Positions 1 through 9,741 of a DNA stretch of 64,000 nt are shown here, piece after piece. The position numbers and the translations under genes are program-made. The notes beneath the pieces are model-generated. The model searched no databases, was not told the origin of the DNA, and was given only the letters and a program-made list of their open reading frames with translations. The DNA is taken from the NCBI GenBank assembly GCA_030374765.1, contig JARGXX010000026.1:552713-616712 (forward strand), written 5' to 3'. Each line of letters opens with the position of its first letter. Positions within the stretch are counted from its first letter, which is position 1. The DNA comes from Agarophyton chilense (lineage: Eukaryota > Rhodophyta > Florideophyceae > Gracilariales > Gracilariaceae).

Positions 1-586
1 GCCTGGCGGGTGACGGCTCCTTGAAAGGCTTGTAGGGGGGAGTCTATGAACAAGTCAGACTCCAATACCTTAGGGACCATTCGGGCGTTGAGGTAATCCT
101 CATGGTCAGCGATCGCCGTAGCGAGTCGCACGTCCATGATGGAATCCACGTGGGTTGAGCAGAGCTCACGGAGACGGGGCCAGAGAAGGTAGGCAAGACC
201 TGCGGGCAAGTTATCTCGAATTCTTTCGGTCTGGGGGTTTCTCCTTGAGGTGCTCCTGGCCTAGGGGTGGCCCTGGTGAGGCGTTTTCATAAACGTGCTG
301 CCACCGTGGGTTCTCGGCGAATCCGTTTAGGGTTATCCAATGGGGTCAGTACTTCTTGCGTCTGGCTTCTTGTGCTCCTGCGGTCGCTAGCGGAATCAAT
401 TTGAGGGTCAGGCGACATCGCCAGCGTTGTAGTCTCTTTTCGTCTTGCCGTAGGATTCCTATGTTCGGGTCGGTTGAGTGTGATTCCTGCATCTGTAATG
501 GCGGTTGCTTCTGTACTTCTGGTCCGTTGGGGAATCAAACCAAAGATTAGAATCCGGATAATTCTTCGTTCCAGTGGTCCGTTCAA
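1..586 (-). pseudogene. gag N-terminal part of Ty3 alpha copy A
   Basis: About 99 codons are open from 586 to 287. The reading then has to change frame before the part below 290, which reads as the same segment found at 46,154 onward (motif DVRLATAIADH, followed by VPKVLESDLFID). The N-terminal part is basic and low in complexity, as is usual ahead of the capsid domain. No capsid or zinc knuckle is reached before the window ends. The frame change means this copy is broken, or that the sequence has an indel. Confidence 0.65.
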
Positions 587-605
587 TTATTCCAAATGTT
601 TTTAA

Positions 606-617
606 GTCGGGACACCA
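606..617 (-). other. Primer-binding site of Ty3 alpha copy A
   Basis: Four bases beyond the LTR end, the minus strand reads TGGTGTCCCGAC. It begins with the TGG expected opposite a tRNA CCA end and matches the sites of the other three Ty3 elements here (TGGTCTCCCGGC or TGGTCTCCCGAT) except for one or two bases. Confidence 0.7.
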
Positions 618-620
618 AAG

Positions 621-1066
621 TGTAGTGCAATGAAGGGTTAAGTCACCGTACCGGTCTCGATCGGTGGTAGCGTGGTAAAGCGGGTTCTAAGGTTCGAATC
701 CTTGACGGCGGCCCTCCCAGAGTACTTGGTGCAATGGGCTGGAATTACTGCGTAGTCCTACAGGTTGGAGCCACGGAAACGATGGCTTGAAGACCAAAGG
801 GTGGAACTAATATACCAAAAGGGGTTATTTAGTATCCTAACGGTGCCTACCGTACTCTAAGGGAGAAGCGTTACTCGAGCCAAGTAAATAGTACTGGTGA
901 GGCGCTGAGATCTTCCTGGCACTGTAGTGTTAATCTATTACACTAATTAAATTAAAATAATAATCTACATGAGTCCACCTGAGGTCAACCTGTACACGTG
1001 TCACCTGCAAGATCCTTCAGGGCCCGGCGGCTTTCTGGGCTCAACCGTTGTTTTCGCTTCTTCACA
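621..1066 (-). repeat. 5' LTR of Ty3 alpha copy A (446 bp)
   Basis: In element orientation it opens with TGTGAAG and closes with a TACA end. Three more copies of similar length are present: 14,913-15,359, 21,682-22,126 and 45,234-45,680. On the plus strand (antisense to the element) it carries a perfect tRNA-type B box, GGTTCGAATCC, at 691-701, and an A-box-like TGGTAAAGCGG at 673-683, only 7 nt apart. Confidence 0.85.
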
Positions 1067-2114
1067 CTTCTTATAAAACCACTGTATGGTTTAGCAGATG
1101 CCTGTGATTGTTGGAATTTGACCATTATGTCACATCTACGAGAAGAACTGGAAATGACCGCAATGAAAGGTGACATTTCCTGTTTTTTCAATACATTTGA
1201 AGGTAATCTGTTTGGAATCATTAAACCATATGTTGACGACTCAGATATTACTGGTGAAGATGAATTTATGTAGTTCACAAACAAAACTCTAGAACGTTTC
1301 AAAGCACGAGACAGAGTTGTGGGATCTTTCAAGTTCGGTGGAACTCAAGTTACGCCCAACCGAAAACAGTGCGAAATTCATCAAAAATATGTCAAGAATA
1401 GAATGATGCCATTGGAAAACAACAATGACTATAGAGAGTTCAGATCCAAAAGAGCTCAAATTGTCTGGCTTGTAAACACAATTTCATACGTTTCTTTCTT
1501 CGTGAACAAAACTGCTGAAGTCACAGAAAAAACGTTTACGAAATCCATTGGACGAAAAATGAATCAGTTCATTAAGTAGATTCAAGAACAAACAAATACT
1601 TCGAAGTTGGTGAAGCTAGATCCAAACTCTCTCTGTATACGAGCATACATTGATTCTTCATTTGGGAATAATGAAGACGGTACTTCCCAACTTTGTTTCC
1701 TCATTCTATTGGCTGATCGTTCCAATCGTTGTAACATTATTCATTACAAGAGTAATAAGATCCGTCGGGTTGTGAGGTCTGTATTAGGAGGTAAAGTTTA
1801 TGTTTTTGCAGATGCTTTTGATTTTTTTTGCATACACCCTTAAATTTGACTTGGAAACTTTACTCGACCAAGATGTTCCAATTAAAATGTTCACAGGTTC
1901 CAAGACCCTTTTTGATGTCATCACAAAAGCTTCATCTACAGCTGAAAGACGACTATTAATCGATATGTCGGCAGCCCGTGAAACTTATGAAAAGAATGAA
2001 ATATCTGACATTGAATTCGTGAAATATGAAAACAATCCTGCTGAAATTTTAACGAAGCAAACAATGAACAAAGCATACAGAAATGTTTACGAGAACAACC
2101 AGTGTGATCACTAA
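1067..2114 (+). pseudogene. Copia-type reverse transcriptase C-terminus plus RNase H, decayed
   Basis: The reading begins mid-protein at the edge of the alpha LTR with LYGLADACDCWN, the RT motif after the active site in this Copia lineage. It continues through a YVDD box (about 1233), the RT thumb region and an RNase H domain ending in a PAEILTKQTMNK motif (canonical NLADxLTK). Frame 2 is interrupted by TAG at 1271 and TAG at 1577, and the reading moves to frame 3 near 1835. The N-terminal RT, integrase and gag are missing from the window, which fits insertion of Ty3 copy A into this element. Confidence 0.8.
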
Positions 2115-2678
2115 ATTGAACAATGGATAATGCGTCAATATGCTTGAACAATTGTTTCGCTTAATAGAAAAGTACGAATGTTGAAGACGTCTCGCGAGAA
2201 GGGAATGTAGAATTACAACACACAATCTATTGTAGGTAGCTGCGTAGGTTGCGCTATAATTCCAAGTAGCGAACGTTAGATAGACACGAAATTGAATCTT
2301 TACTTTGAATTAGTACTCTAATCTAGGAGACGTTGAATTAGAATGACGCTGCTTACTTGGCGCGGCAGAGACCCACACTAACCTCCCAGCCACAATCAAA
2401 AGCTCGAAACAGGAGAACTAATTCTCTTTTCCGACATCATTTTTCGACTGAACAACTCCCAACCTCCTCTACTACAACAAATTGATCAATTTCACCGTCC
2501 TTCTCGTTCGTTGTGCTCTCGCGCCGCCTTTCTATGCCGTTTACATCGATTTCGCCACCCTGCCGCATTTCTACGCCATTTACATCCATTCCGCCGCACT
2601 GCCGCGTTCTACACTGCTTACAACGAATCGTCGTTTGCACAACAGTTACAACCACAGACAGCTCAATCAAGTTTTCCT
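2115..2678. other. Copia 3' flank or LTR-like stretch without a gene
   Basis: It follows the Copia RNase H stop directly and would be expected to hold that element's 3' LTR. I could not pair it with a second copy. The only structure seen is a short tandem repeat at 2523-2622. Short open frames on both strands have no recognisable content. Confidence 0.4.
2523..2622. repeat. Imperfect 39-bp tandem repeat, about 2.5 units
   Basis: Units start at 2523, 2562 and 2601, each opening with GCCGC followed by a TTTCTAYGCC-like core. The first two units match at most positions and the third is truncated. Confidence 0.7.
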
Positions 2679-2726
2679 TATGAAGAGCAGTCGTACGCAG
2701 AGCGGGAGGGCTGTTGGTCTGGTGTC
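2679..2726 (-). repeat. 48-bp copy of the U5 end of Copia gamma's 5' LTR (candidate outer end of its 3' LTR)
   Basis: It matches 9386-9433 in the same orientation at about 43 of 48 positions, sharing CGTACGCAGAGCGGGAG and GCTGTTGGTCTGGTGTC. At 9386 the match abuts the Copia gamma primer-binding site, so it is the LTR end there. Its copy here would therefore mark the outer edge of the 3' LTR. Similarity stops sharply after 48 bp, so a full LTR pair cannot be shown. Confidence 0.45.
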
Positions 2727-2975
2727 TAGTATGCACTCGCAACGCGCTGTGGAACCGAGGAAGGTGGAACGGACGCAAGGTGTCCCCTCTTGCTCCTCTG
2801 TCCCCAGTGTCTCGGGGTGGAGCAAGAGTGAGGTTTAGTATGCAGCGCCGGCGGCATTGTGCCAGGTGGCAATCGTGTATTGTATACCCCCCGCCTTGGT
2901 GCGATACAATAAAACTTGATTTTTTGGAGTGCGGCCAAATGCTCAAGAACTTCCATTTTGACACTAAGGGCGATA

Positions 2976-3108
2976 TTTTTGGCGCATCTTCCTCGCGGGC
3001 CAGTTATTTCAAAAAAATCTCCCCTGTGTGCCTTCAGCCTTTTGCGAGTACCCCTCTATTATCTTTTGAGAACCGCGCACGCGCCAAAGCGCCATATTTG
3101 CGACGTCA
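2976..3108 (+). promoter_or_regulatory. Promoter-like region of the H3-tail gene: two E2F-type sites and a CRE-like core
   Basis: TTTGGCGC lies at 2978-2985, and its inverse GCGCCAAA at 3081-3088. GACGTCA lies at 3102-3108, about 100 bp ahead of the ATG at 3205. TTTSGCGC is the E2F-DP consensus and is common in promoters of S-phase histone genes. This suggests that promoter and tail may have been taken together from a real H3 gene. The function is inferred from motifs only. Confidence 0.4.
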
Positions 3109-3204
3109 CTGCTTCCATCGAAAAGTGTGAAACCTTGACGCGAATCTCGACGTGTCACCTCCCTCCGGACAGCGTGGACGACTTCTGCTCAGGTGAATCC
3201 ATCG

Positions 3205-4554
3205 ATGGCTCGCACTAAACAGACGGCTCGCAAATCTGTTGGTGGAAAACCCCCACGGCGCCAGCTTGTAGGCAAAGCGGCAATTATCACAAGCGAGACA
3301 CATCTTGACCAATACATCAACAAGAATATTTTCAAGCTTCTCTGTTCCAAACCGCAGCGCGGCGTGAGAAAAATCTATGCAACCACATTCGAGGGCAGCA
3401 ATAAGCTCGTGCGATTTAGCGAAAACGAAGCCATTATTTTGCTCGGGAGCAGGATAACTCATTGTATCCGGCAGTTTCGTGGCACGCAGTTGGCAGGGTT
3501 GATACAGTTCCGATTAAGTCTTACAGAGGCTTTGGATGACGACGACGATCCCGATACCAGTATTGAGTATAACGATTGGATGATCGAGGAGGTATGGTTG
3601 TCAAGAGGAGGTCGTGGTAGAATTAAGGACCAATCTTTTGCTCTAGAGCATGGCACTAACGTAGTGTGGCGCATCGATATGCATACTTTTCGAATCGCGT
3701 ACAGTCAGGGAGTTGGCGGTATGGCGTCGTGGAGTAGGGTGACGTATGATGGCGAAGGAGCAGAATGAACCTTTCATTGGGGAGGTAAGGACCGGTATGA
3801 AGCTATCGAGAGCATTCTGGCTACTTGCAGCGCAAAACCAGGTCAAAGGCTCACTGTGCTCTAACCCTAAGCGCGGATTCCATCGTCGGGCGTCCACAAT
3901 TTCCATCTCCGTCACACATCCGTGCAGTTTCGCGACGAGACACTTTTGTGCCTTGAAGTTTCTTTAAGTAACGCATTAGATCTCACAATTGGGTCCGAGA
4001 AGGCTTCTGAGTGTTGGGCGTAACTCGTCAATCGCGTTAGGAAGAACGCAGACGATAATGAGATGTACTTGAATGCCGTTGCAGGTCTTGGGTTTGGTGA
4101 TATTCTGGAGCTTAAATATTGGAACCGAAAGACCCAAAGGGAGGTCCGAGGAAAGTTTCGGGACCTCAAGGATATGCAGAGGTTTATTCGGGAAAAGAGC
4201 CGTGTTATAAGCCACGATTACCTTCGCGATGCGACTGGACACCGAGAAGAAAACTTCGATTTGGATAACTTTCGCGATAGCGGAATGGTCTTCCCTGCCA
4301 GACTTCAGGAGATTGACGGATACCTGCATGCGATTTGCATAGATGGGGAGCGCAACATGATTATTGATCCAGTGGAGAAGTATCACATGGATGTCACGCA
4401 GGTTGCTCTCGAGTCCTGTGTTGGATCAGACCGTTCTTTTAGTCACATTGCGGACTGTCGCATAGTGTGCTTGCTCTCAGGGAGGAAGGATGGGAAACGC
4501 GCTCGCTGCGGGAAGAAACGTCGTCACCAAGAAGGTTCTTCAAACAGGGTTTGA
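3205..4554 (+). CDS. Histone H3 N-terminal tail fused to a non-histone protein (possible 297-nt intron, or four in-frame stops)
   Basis: The ATG at 3205 begins MARTKQTARKSVGGKPPRR, followed by QLVGKAA. This copies H3 residues 1-24 with substitutions T11V, A15P, K18R, A21V and T22G, and keeps R2, T3, K4, R8, K9, S10, K14, R17 and K23. After that there is no histone fold. The next part is unrecognised and includes a DDDDD run, and the end is a basic Lys/Arg tail. Frame 1 is kept to 4554 but is crossed by TGA 3766 and TAA at 3862, 3868 and 4021. All four stops fall inside a possible intron from GTATGA (3744) to TTAG (4040), whose removal would leave about 350 codons. The C-terminal half has LNAV (about 4072), then LHAIC followed by IIDP. 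This loosely recalls papain-like peptidases, but no catalytic Cys is seen at the expected place. The stop overlaps the convergent Copia gamma stop by 15 bp. The tail identity is secure; the function and whether it is spliced are not. Confidence 0.7.
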
Positions 4555-5166
4555 AATCTTTGCCATATTAGATCCTAAGCCTTTAGGGTTCCATGCCCCA
4601 AGATGGTGGCCCATAGTAGATATGATACTTTTTCTGAGTATTCCTTGAACAATAGCTTGGTTCAACTTGGTAAATGAATGATTATTGGCCTTTGTTAAAG
4701 CGTCGGCTAAGTTGACACTTCCCGCTATCCAACGCATGGAGGATATGTTTCCAGCTTCGAAGGAGTAACGGAGGCGCGACACGGTAGGGCGCAATCGGTA
4801 GTCTCTGCATTCATGAAGGGTGGTGATCGTTGAGTGCAAACCAAATGAGTCGACGTCAAGGACGAGAGATCCGAAATCCGATGCAAGAACTTTCATGCAT
4901 TCCCTAATTAGTATGGATCTGTCTGCGGATTCTGCCGCCGCAAGAATTTCAGAACCAAATGAACTAAAGGATATGCGTCCTTGCTTTGCGCTATGCCAGT
5001 CGACGATGTGGTAGGAAACCTTCCCACCTTGGGAGAAGGCGATGCCACTGATGTAGCCAGTTTGACCGTAGGATGATTTTCCAGTGCTGGCGTCAGAGAA
5101 CGTCACTATGTGGCAAGCGTTCATTTTATCTGATACCATCGCGGATCTCGGATCCATATACTTCAC
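4540..5166 (-). pseudogene. Copia gamma RNase H domain
   Basis: About 208 codons are open. The four catalytic acids are recognisable: Asp in FSDASTGKSS, Glu in SEILAAAES, Asp in VLDVDSFGLHS, and Asp in NLADALTKAN. The last is the typical Copia C-terminal signature. This is the best-preserved part of gamma and could itself be intact, but the upstream RT is broken. It ends at 4540, facing the H3-tail gene that ends at 4554. Confidence 0.8.
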
Positions 5167-5169
5167 GAT

Positions 5170-6200
5170 CGGACGTAGCTTTAAGACGAGGTTGAGGATC
5201 TAGTTTGCCTGCAGACGCGCATCTCTGGGAGCAGCTGCTGCATGAAGCTGGCAGCATCCGCGGCTTGAGGCAGCACACCATGGCGGAGATAGTTGAGTTT
5301 TCCAGCAAAAGACTGGTTCTATCAGACTTCTTGTTGGGTGCATAGATCCTCAGACTGCTTCCGCCTATCCCTCAAGATCGGAATGGGGGCGAGCTTTTCA
5401 ATAAACTCTGCCTTGGAGATCTCGATCGAGAAGTCTTCATATTTCCGAATCCAAAGGCGGCTGAAGATAATGTCGTTCTTGAAGAGTGCCCTGCCAACCT
5501 TTGAGCGAGCTGAGAGGGCCTAAGAGAATTTGTTCATCTCACTCTTTGGTCCGGCAAGGGTAAGATCGTCCACCAATTTGGCCTAGAGTAGAGATATACA
5601 TCCATGGTTGTCAGAAAATATGAACATCTGTGGAACACCAGGGACAGTACGGAATCCGTAGTCGCATAACCATTCCTCGATGCATAGCTCCCAGAGACGA
5701 CCGGACTCTACTACGCCATATGCTGGCTTGAGTAGCTTCTATACTTCTTCTACGAACTGTGTCCATCTCTTTGGAGGCTGCATGTATATATCTCGTTTAA
5801 GGTCGCCTGATTGTAGATACGCTCTAGAGATGTCAATGCTTCCAAGGGTGAGGTCTATTAAAGTTGCGACGGAAAGCAGAAGTCTGATGCACGTGAATTG
5901 AGCCGTAGAAGAATCAAATCGAATTTTCCCCTTTGGGAATCCCTGTTCCCATGGGGTACCAGTCGGCACTTAAGCTTAAGCTTACCACTCTCTCCACCGA
6001 ACTGCGCCACGAAGAAGTGATGGGAGGAGATGATATTTGCATTACGCGGGAGTCTTTTGATAGAGATCGGCCTGTATGCCTCGGCGGCACAGTAGTTTCT
6101 CTTCTCTGCTTCGATGGCCTTGTCGGTTATTCATCGCGGGTCGAGCTGTAGCTCCGCTTCTGTGGCTGGTAGATCTCCAATGATCTTCTTGATCTGCTCG
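5170..6200 (-). pseudogene. Copia gamma reverse transcriptase
   Basis: At 5969-5739 the reading has SIDISRAYLQSGDLKRDIYMQPP. This is the conserved Copia RT block holding the first catalytic Asp and the 'AFLQ..RDVYxxPP' signature. Past a stop it continues with KPAYGVVESGRLWE and then AKLVDDLTLAG, where VDD is the active-site pair, at about 5570. Several in-frame stops and frame changes to 5170 show decay. Confidence 0.75.
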
Positions 6201-6205
6201 AGAAT

Positions 6206-7420
6206 TCATTGCCCCGAAGACATTAGATTTTCGCCTACGGTAAGGAACCTAAGCGAGGTGTCACCAACATCTCTGCAGAGTTGAGGGTTCCCGACATCTA
6301 TTGAGGGTGCGTTTACAGCCGTTGCGTCTTCCTTTGACGCGAAGGAGGATGAAAAGAACGGATGTAGAGACCACAAGTTTGGTTTGTCCGATATGTTTGG
6401 GTCGAAAGTCAAAGGGTCTTGTATATTCGGCACAGGGTAGTCTGTGATTTTTTCATCTTGGAGGGGCGGAAGAGAAGAACAATCGGCATCATTCTTTTCT
6501 TCAGGGACTGGGATCGGTTCTTCTTGGGCGTTAGTGTCCGTTAAGGACAAGTATCCAAGCTCCTGTTTGTCCAGTTCATGTAAAAGGGATGAACGCGGGA
6601 CTAACCTTATGTCCTCGTAAGCGATCTGATGCTTTGGTCCCTGGAGATTTTTGCTCGGAGAGACCGATAATATATGGTCGGGAGTAGTGACCACGCATGA
6701 CTTGTACCAGGCACCATGTTTTCCAACTCTCTTAAAGACATATACCGGAGTGGTTGGTGCCAGAAGGTGTTGTGATAAAGGATGCCATGGCTTGGTACAA
6801 AGTAAGGTGTGTACGGCACGCCTAGAAACTTGATCGTGGTAAAAAGCAAGGAGCTTCTCTGGTAGCATCTGCTTGGGTAACCCAGAGAGAGAAGGAGTGT
6901 AGCCGTGAACAAGCTCGAAGCTGCTGAATTACTTGTTAGCATACAGCACATTCTTCAGGAATGTGGCTTTGGAGAGGATCTCAAAGTCTGTGACATACAC
7001 TTGATGAGTTTCACTCAGATGAGGTTCGTCGAGAAGGAGCGTTTGGAAAAATTCGTTATTGAACTCTGGGTCTCCTGATGATTTCGATGGAGGCCCAAAC
7101 ACATCAAACAAATGAAAGACAATCATGCGAGCGGTTTCAGTCATATCCCTTGAAGTCATCAAGACAGTCACGGAGAGACCAGTTGATACATCCTTCATAT
7201 ACAGAATGGGGAGGTTCCCAAACTTGCGTATGAATAGGAAATCCACTTCACGGTGCTCGTTGAACTCACCCAGTATCCTCTTGAGTGATATCTTTCGAAA
7301 ATGTAATGGGCGGCCAGACCTTCTGCATTATGGGCAATAATTGTAGGCTTGTTCGAGCTCAACAGCAAGTGTTCGATTTAGGATCCCGCCTTGACTGCAA
7401 AGCTTTTTCATGTCCTCGGT
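6206..7420 (-). pseudogene. Copia gamma integrase and the integrase-RT linker
   Basis: The core begins at 7246 with MDFLFIRKFGNLPILYMKD. It continues with the segment holding GDPEFNNEFF, the second catalytic Asp in an RNase-H-like fold. From 6951 it continues as a C-terminal reading with QMLPEKLLAFYHDQ, then a long stretch rich in Glu, Pro and Ser (LGYLSLTDTNAQEEP), which is the acidic linker common before RT in Copia polyproteins. At least two frame changes are needed. The upstream zinc-binding HHCC part is not convincingly visible. Confidence 0.6.
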
Positions 7421-7432
7421 GGAGAGGTGGGA

Positions 7433-8005
7433 CTAACAGTGAGGCTTTGTGGCAAAGTGGCGGGCATGGGTCTGATCCATGCCGTCATTTCCAGATAGGT
7501 TGGCGACCGGATTAGGATTCTGAGAGAGAAAGGAAAAATGAGAAGGGAAGAAAGATTTGAACGACGTTTTCATCGAAGGAACGACGAATAAGTGTGTTCG
7601 GCGGTCATTATCTTCTCCTAGGACGTAAGTTGACAGAACTGCGTCATCCCGATAGATTCCGACCGAAGCGAGCACTACGAGCGTGTTGTCTGAACCCATA
7701 AAATCCGAACGTGACACTATGTCGTTCCCCAGTAGCAGAGGACCGTCGCCTTCCGTAAGGCATAACTTAATGTCTGCTTCCACATTGTTGAGTCCTTTGA
7801 TCTTTAACCTCCAAAGTGCAAATACCAGTTTTCGATTTGAACAGTCTGGGCCAAAACCGTGATAAAAGGGGTCACAGTCGAAGTCTTTAACGTGAAATTG
7901 GATGCCCATTGCAATTGATAGTGCAGCTGCGGATTTGATGCCTCCCACATTACGAGGACAACCGATGTCAATGATGGCGTCAGGATCTCTCGTACCACTA
8001 AACAA
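7433..8005 (-). pseudogene. Copia gamma aspartic protease region
   Basis: The motif IIDIGCPRNVGG near the start corresponds to the protease active site D-T/S-G in this Copia lineage, with Ile in place of Thr/Ser. About 60 residues later, CLTEGDGPLLLGNDI matches the second conserved loop, where the hydrophobic-Leu-Gly pair packs against the active site. The T-to-I change would probably abolish activity. It follows gag after a short gap in another frame. Confidence 0.65.
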
Positions 8006-8031
8006 ATCAAAAGGCGCCCCATTTCATGACT

Positions 8032-9358
8032 TTAGGCATGATTGCGTTTCGATGGGCCGGCGCCTGGCGTAAATTCCGCGTTAGGTCCACGGTTACGTTT
8101 TCTGGGGGCATCGTTTCTGGGATGTATTCCTCCTCGACGAAAAACTGTGGACCTACCGTCTGAATCGTTTCGTTGGCGTTCGAGCTTCCTTTTCTTTTTC
8201 AGAAATGAGGGACTTGGGCAAAACTCATTGCCATCCATGTGCTCGGTATTACCACAATCGAAAAAGGACGACGACTTTCCATTTTTTCCGGCCTTAACAT
8301 CGGTGCGTTTCCTCTTCGCTTTGCTCGGTTGGAAAGACGTGGTTGATGCATTTCCCTCCTTCCTATTTCCCAAGCGAGTTAGTACGCTCTGGTTGGGTTG
8401 AAAAAATGAAAATAAGGCAGTTTGTTCTTTCTGACTCACGATGTTTTCAAGTTCTTCCCTTGTACAGTGAGCAACAAAGCTCGAATGGGTAAAAGAAAGA
8501 TTCCGTATAACTGTAACGGCTTCACCCAGGTTTAGACGGCATCTGCGGGAAGGTTGAAGGAGCTTGTTGATAGAAGAAGGCGGGCTGGTCTTTGAGTGAG
8601 TGTCTGTAAGATGTCTCTCGAACTCAACGACCGCTTCATTAATCTTTCTCTTGGTTACCAAAAGCTTTGCCTTCGTCATATTTTGATTATCGCGCCTCGA
8701 AATGTTAAGGTGGGGCCTCGATAGCATTTCACAGAGGTTATTTACGGACTCCTTAATCTTCACAAGATTGATGTGATGCTGCGTATCCCAGTGTAAGTTC
8801 CACTACTCGTGCAAACTTCGGGGAGAGAGATGAGTTGTAGTTTGGCATTAATCAACGTCCCCTCACTCAAAGATGCATTGTTGAGTGGCGTTATCGCCAG
8901 AATTTCTCCAACCTGAGACGAGGATGAAAGTCCACCGTGCAGGAAATGACCGGCAGCCAAGCCGCGGAAACGTGATACGAAGCTAGCCAGAGGCTCATCC
9001 TTGCGACAACGGCAGTTTGTAACACGGTTGAAGGAAGAAATAAAACTAGAAACAACAGAAATTGGAGGGTCTACTGCGACAAGATCAACGATTTCGAATA
9101 CCTCTTTCACTTGGTTCTCTCGCTTGTAATCAAGAATTCATTTTCCTGGGCTTCGTCGACCAATGATTTTTGAGCACTAGGTAAAGCTCTTTCGTACAGC
9201 TTTACACCTAGAGTTGCAAAGATTGTTTGGTAACGACGATCGATGCCCTTCTTGGCAGCAGTAGAAATAGTATCTACCCATTGACAAACATTGCGGCGCC
9301 ATTCTTGTAGATCATTTGTAGGATCAAACTTTGGCGGGTCTGTCGGATTGAAAGACAT
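8032..9358 (-). pseudogene. Copia gamma gag
   Basis: The likely start is the ATG at 9358 (MSFNPTDPPKFDPTND), 13 nt after the primer-binding site. An upstream in-frame ATG at 9382 overlaps that site. The reading reaches TGA at 9107, continues one frame over (VKEVFEIVDLV) to about 8760, and moves on through 8763-8032. The last part is Lys/Ser/Arg-rich, with a degenerate zinc-knuckle-like FDCGNTEHMDGNEFC. Gag forms the particle and binds RNA. The one-base frame change at ~9110 and the missing knuckle cysteine point to decay. Confidence 0.7.
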
Positions 9359-9371
9359 AACAGCTCCTGAC

Positions 9372-9385
9372 TTTGGGCCCATAAC
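9372..9385 (-). other. Copia gamma primer-binding site (internal initiator-tRNA-Met type)
   Basis: On the minus strand it reads GTTATGGGCCCAAA. Drosophila copia and related elements prime from the anticodon region of initiator tRNA-Met (GGGCCCAUAAC), and this is the exact complement of that stretch. The same GATGGGCCCAGCA or TTATGGGCCCAGC motif occurs at the equivalent place in the other three Copia copies in the window. Confidence 0.75.
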
Positions 9386-9579
9386 TATGGGAAGCACTCG
9401 TACGCAGAGCGGGAGAGCTGTTGGTCTGGTGTCGTCTGTCGAGTGGCCGCTTACGGAGGAGTGGAGGACACTAGTAGTGAGGTACCCGATTCCTTGCGGA
9501 TCCAACTACAGTCTCTCCTGCGCCGCTACGTTTCCAAGAATTCAGTTTTCTCACACTGTACCCAGCACTCGACAACACA

Positions 9580-9741
9580 GTCTCAAGAGCGATAAAAACG
9601 CAGTAGACGTGGTCAGAATTCTTTTTCGAGCCGACATTCAAATTCGAGCTGACAAATCCTTTGCTCATGCCCAACGCTGACTAAGTGTTGGAGCAGCCGC
9701 CCCATTCCTGGGCAAGCGCTCACGATGCAAGATAGTAGCCT
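9580..9741 (+). repeat. Dispersed ~162-bp repeat, copy 1
   Basis: From GTCTCAAGAGC to ATGCAAGATAGTAGCCT it matches 52,080-52,243 in the same orientation. Long shared blocks include GAGCCGACATTCAAATTCGA and GGAGCAGCCGCCCCATT. There is no coding content. Its nature is unknown; it could be part of an LTR or a small non-autonomous element. Copy 2 lies just upstream of the RB gene. Confidence 0.75.

Larger units (their letters stand above)
1..1066 (-). mobile_element. Ty3/gypsy element 'alpha', copy A (5' LTR, PBS and start of gag; runs off the window)
   Basis: Read on the minus strand, an LTR (621-1066) is followed by a primer-binding site and the beginning of a gag gene that leaves the window at base 1. 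The LTR and the gag leader match the plus-strand element at 45,234-48,838 over their whole length, so both belong to one family. The element sits inside a Copia reverse transcriptase whose remaining 3' part begins directly at 1067. The other LTR and target duplication lie outside the window. Confidence 0.85.
4540..9433 (-). mobile_element. Ty1/Copia element 'gamma', minus strand, decayed
   Basis: Going from right to left there is an LTR end (9386-9433), a half-tRNA primer-binding site (9372-9385), then gag, protease, integrase, reverse transcriptase and RNase H. Integrase lies ahead of RT, which is the Copia order. Several frame changes and stops break the polyprotein. If the 48-bp LTR-end copy at 2679 is its 3' LTR, the element spans about 2679 to beyond 9433 and contains the H3-tail gene on its antisense strand. 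Confidence 0.8.

Noticed and set aside
661-720. A tRNA gene inside the alpha LTR
   Set aside because: B-box and A-box-like motifs are only 7 nt apart, and no cloverleaf or anticodon arm can be formed.
3205-3300. A genuine histone H3 gene
   Set aside because: After about 26 residues nothing matches the H3 globular domain in any frame.
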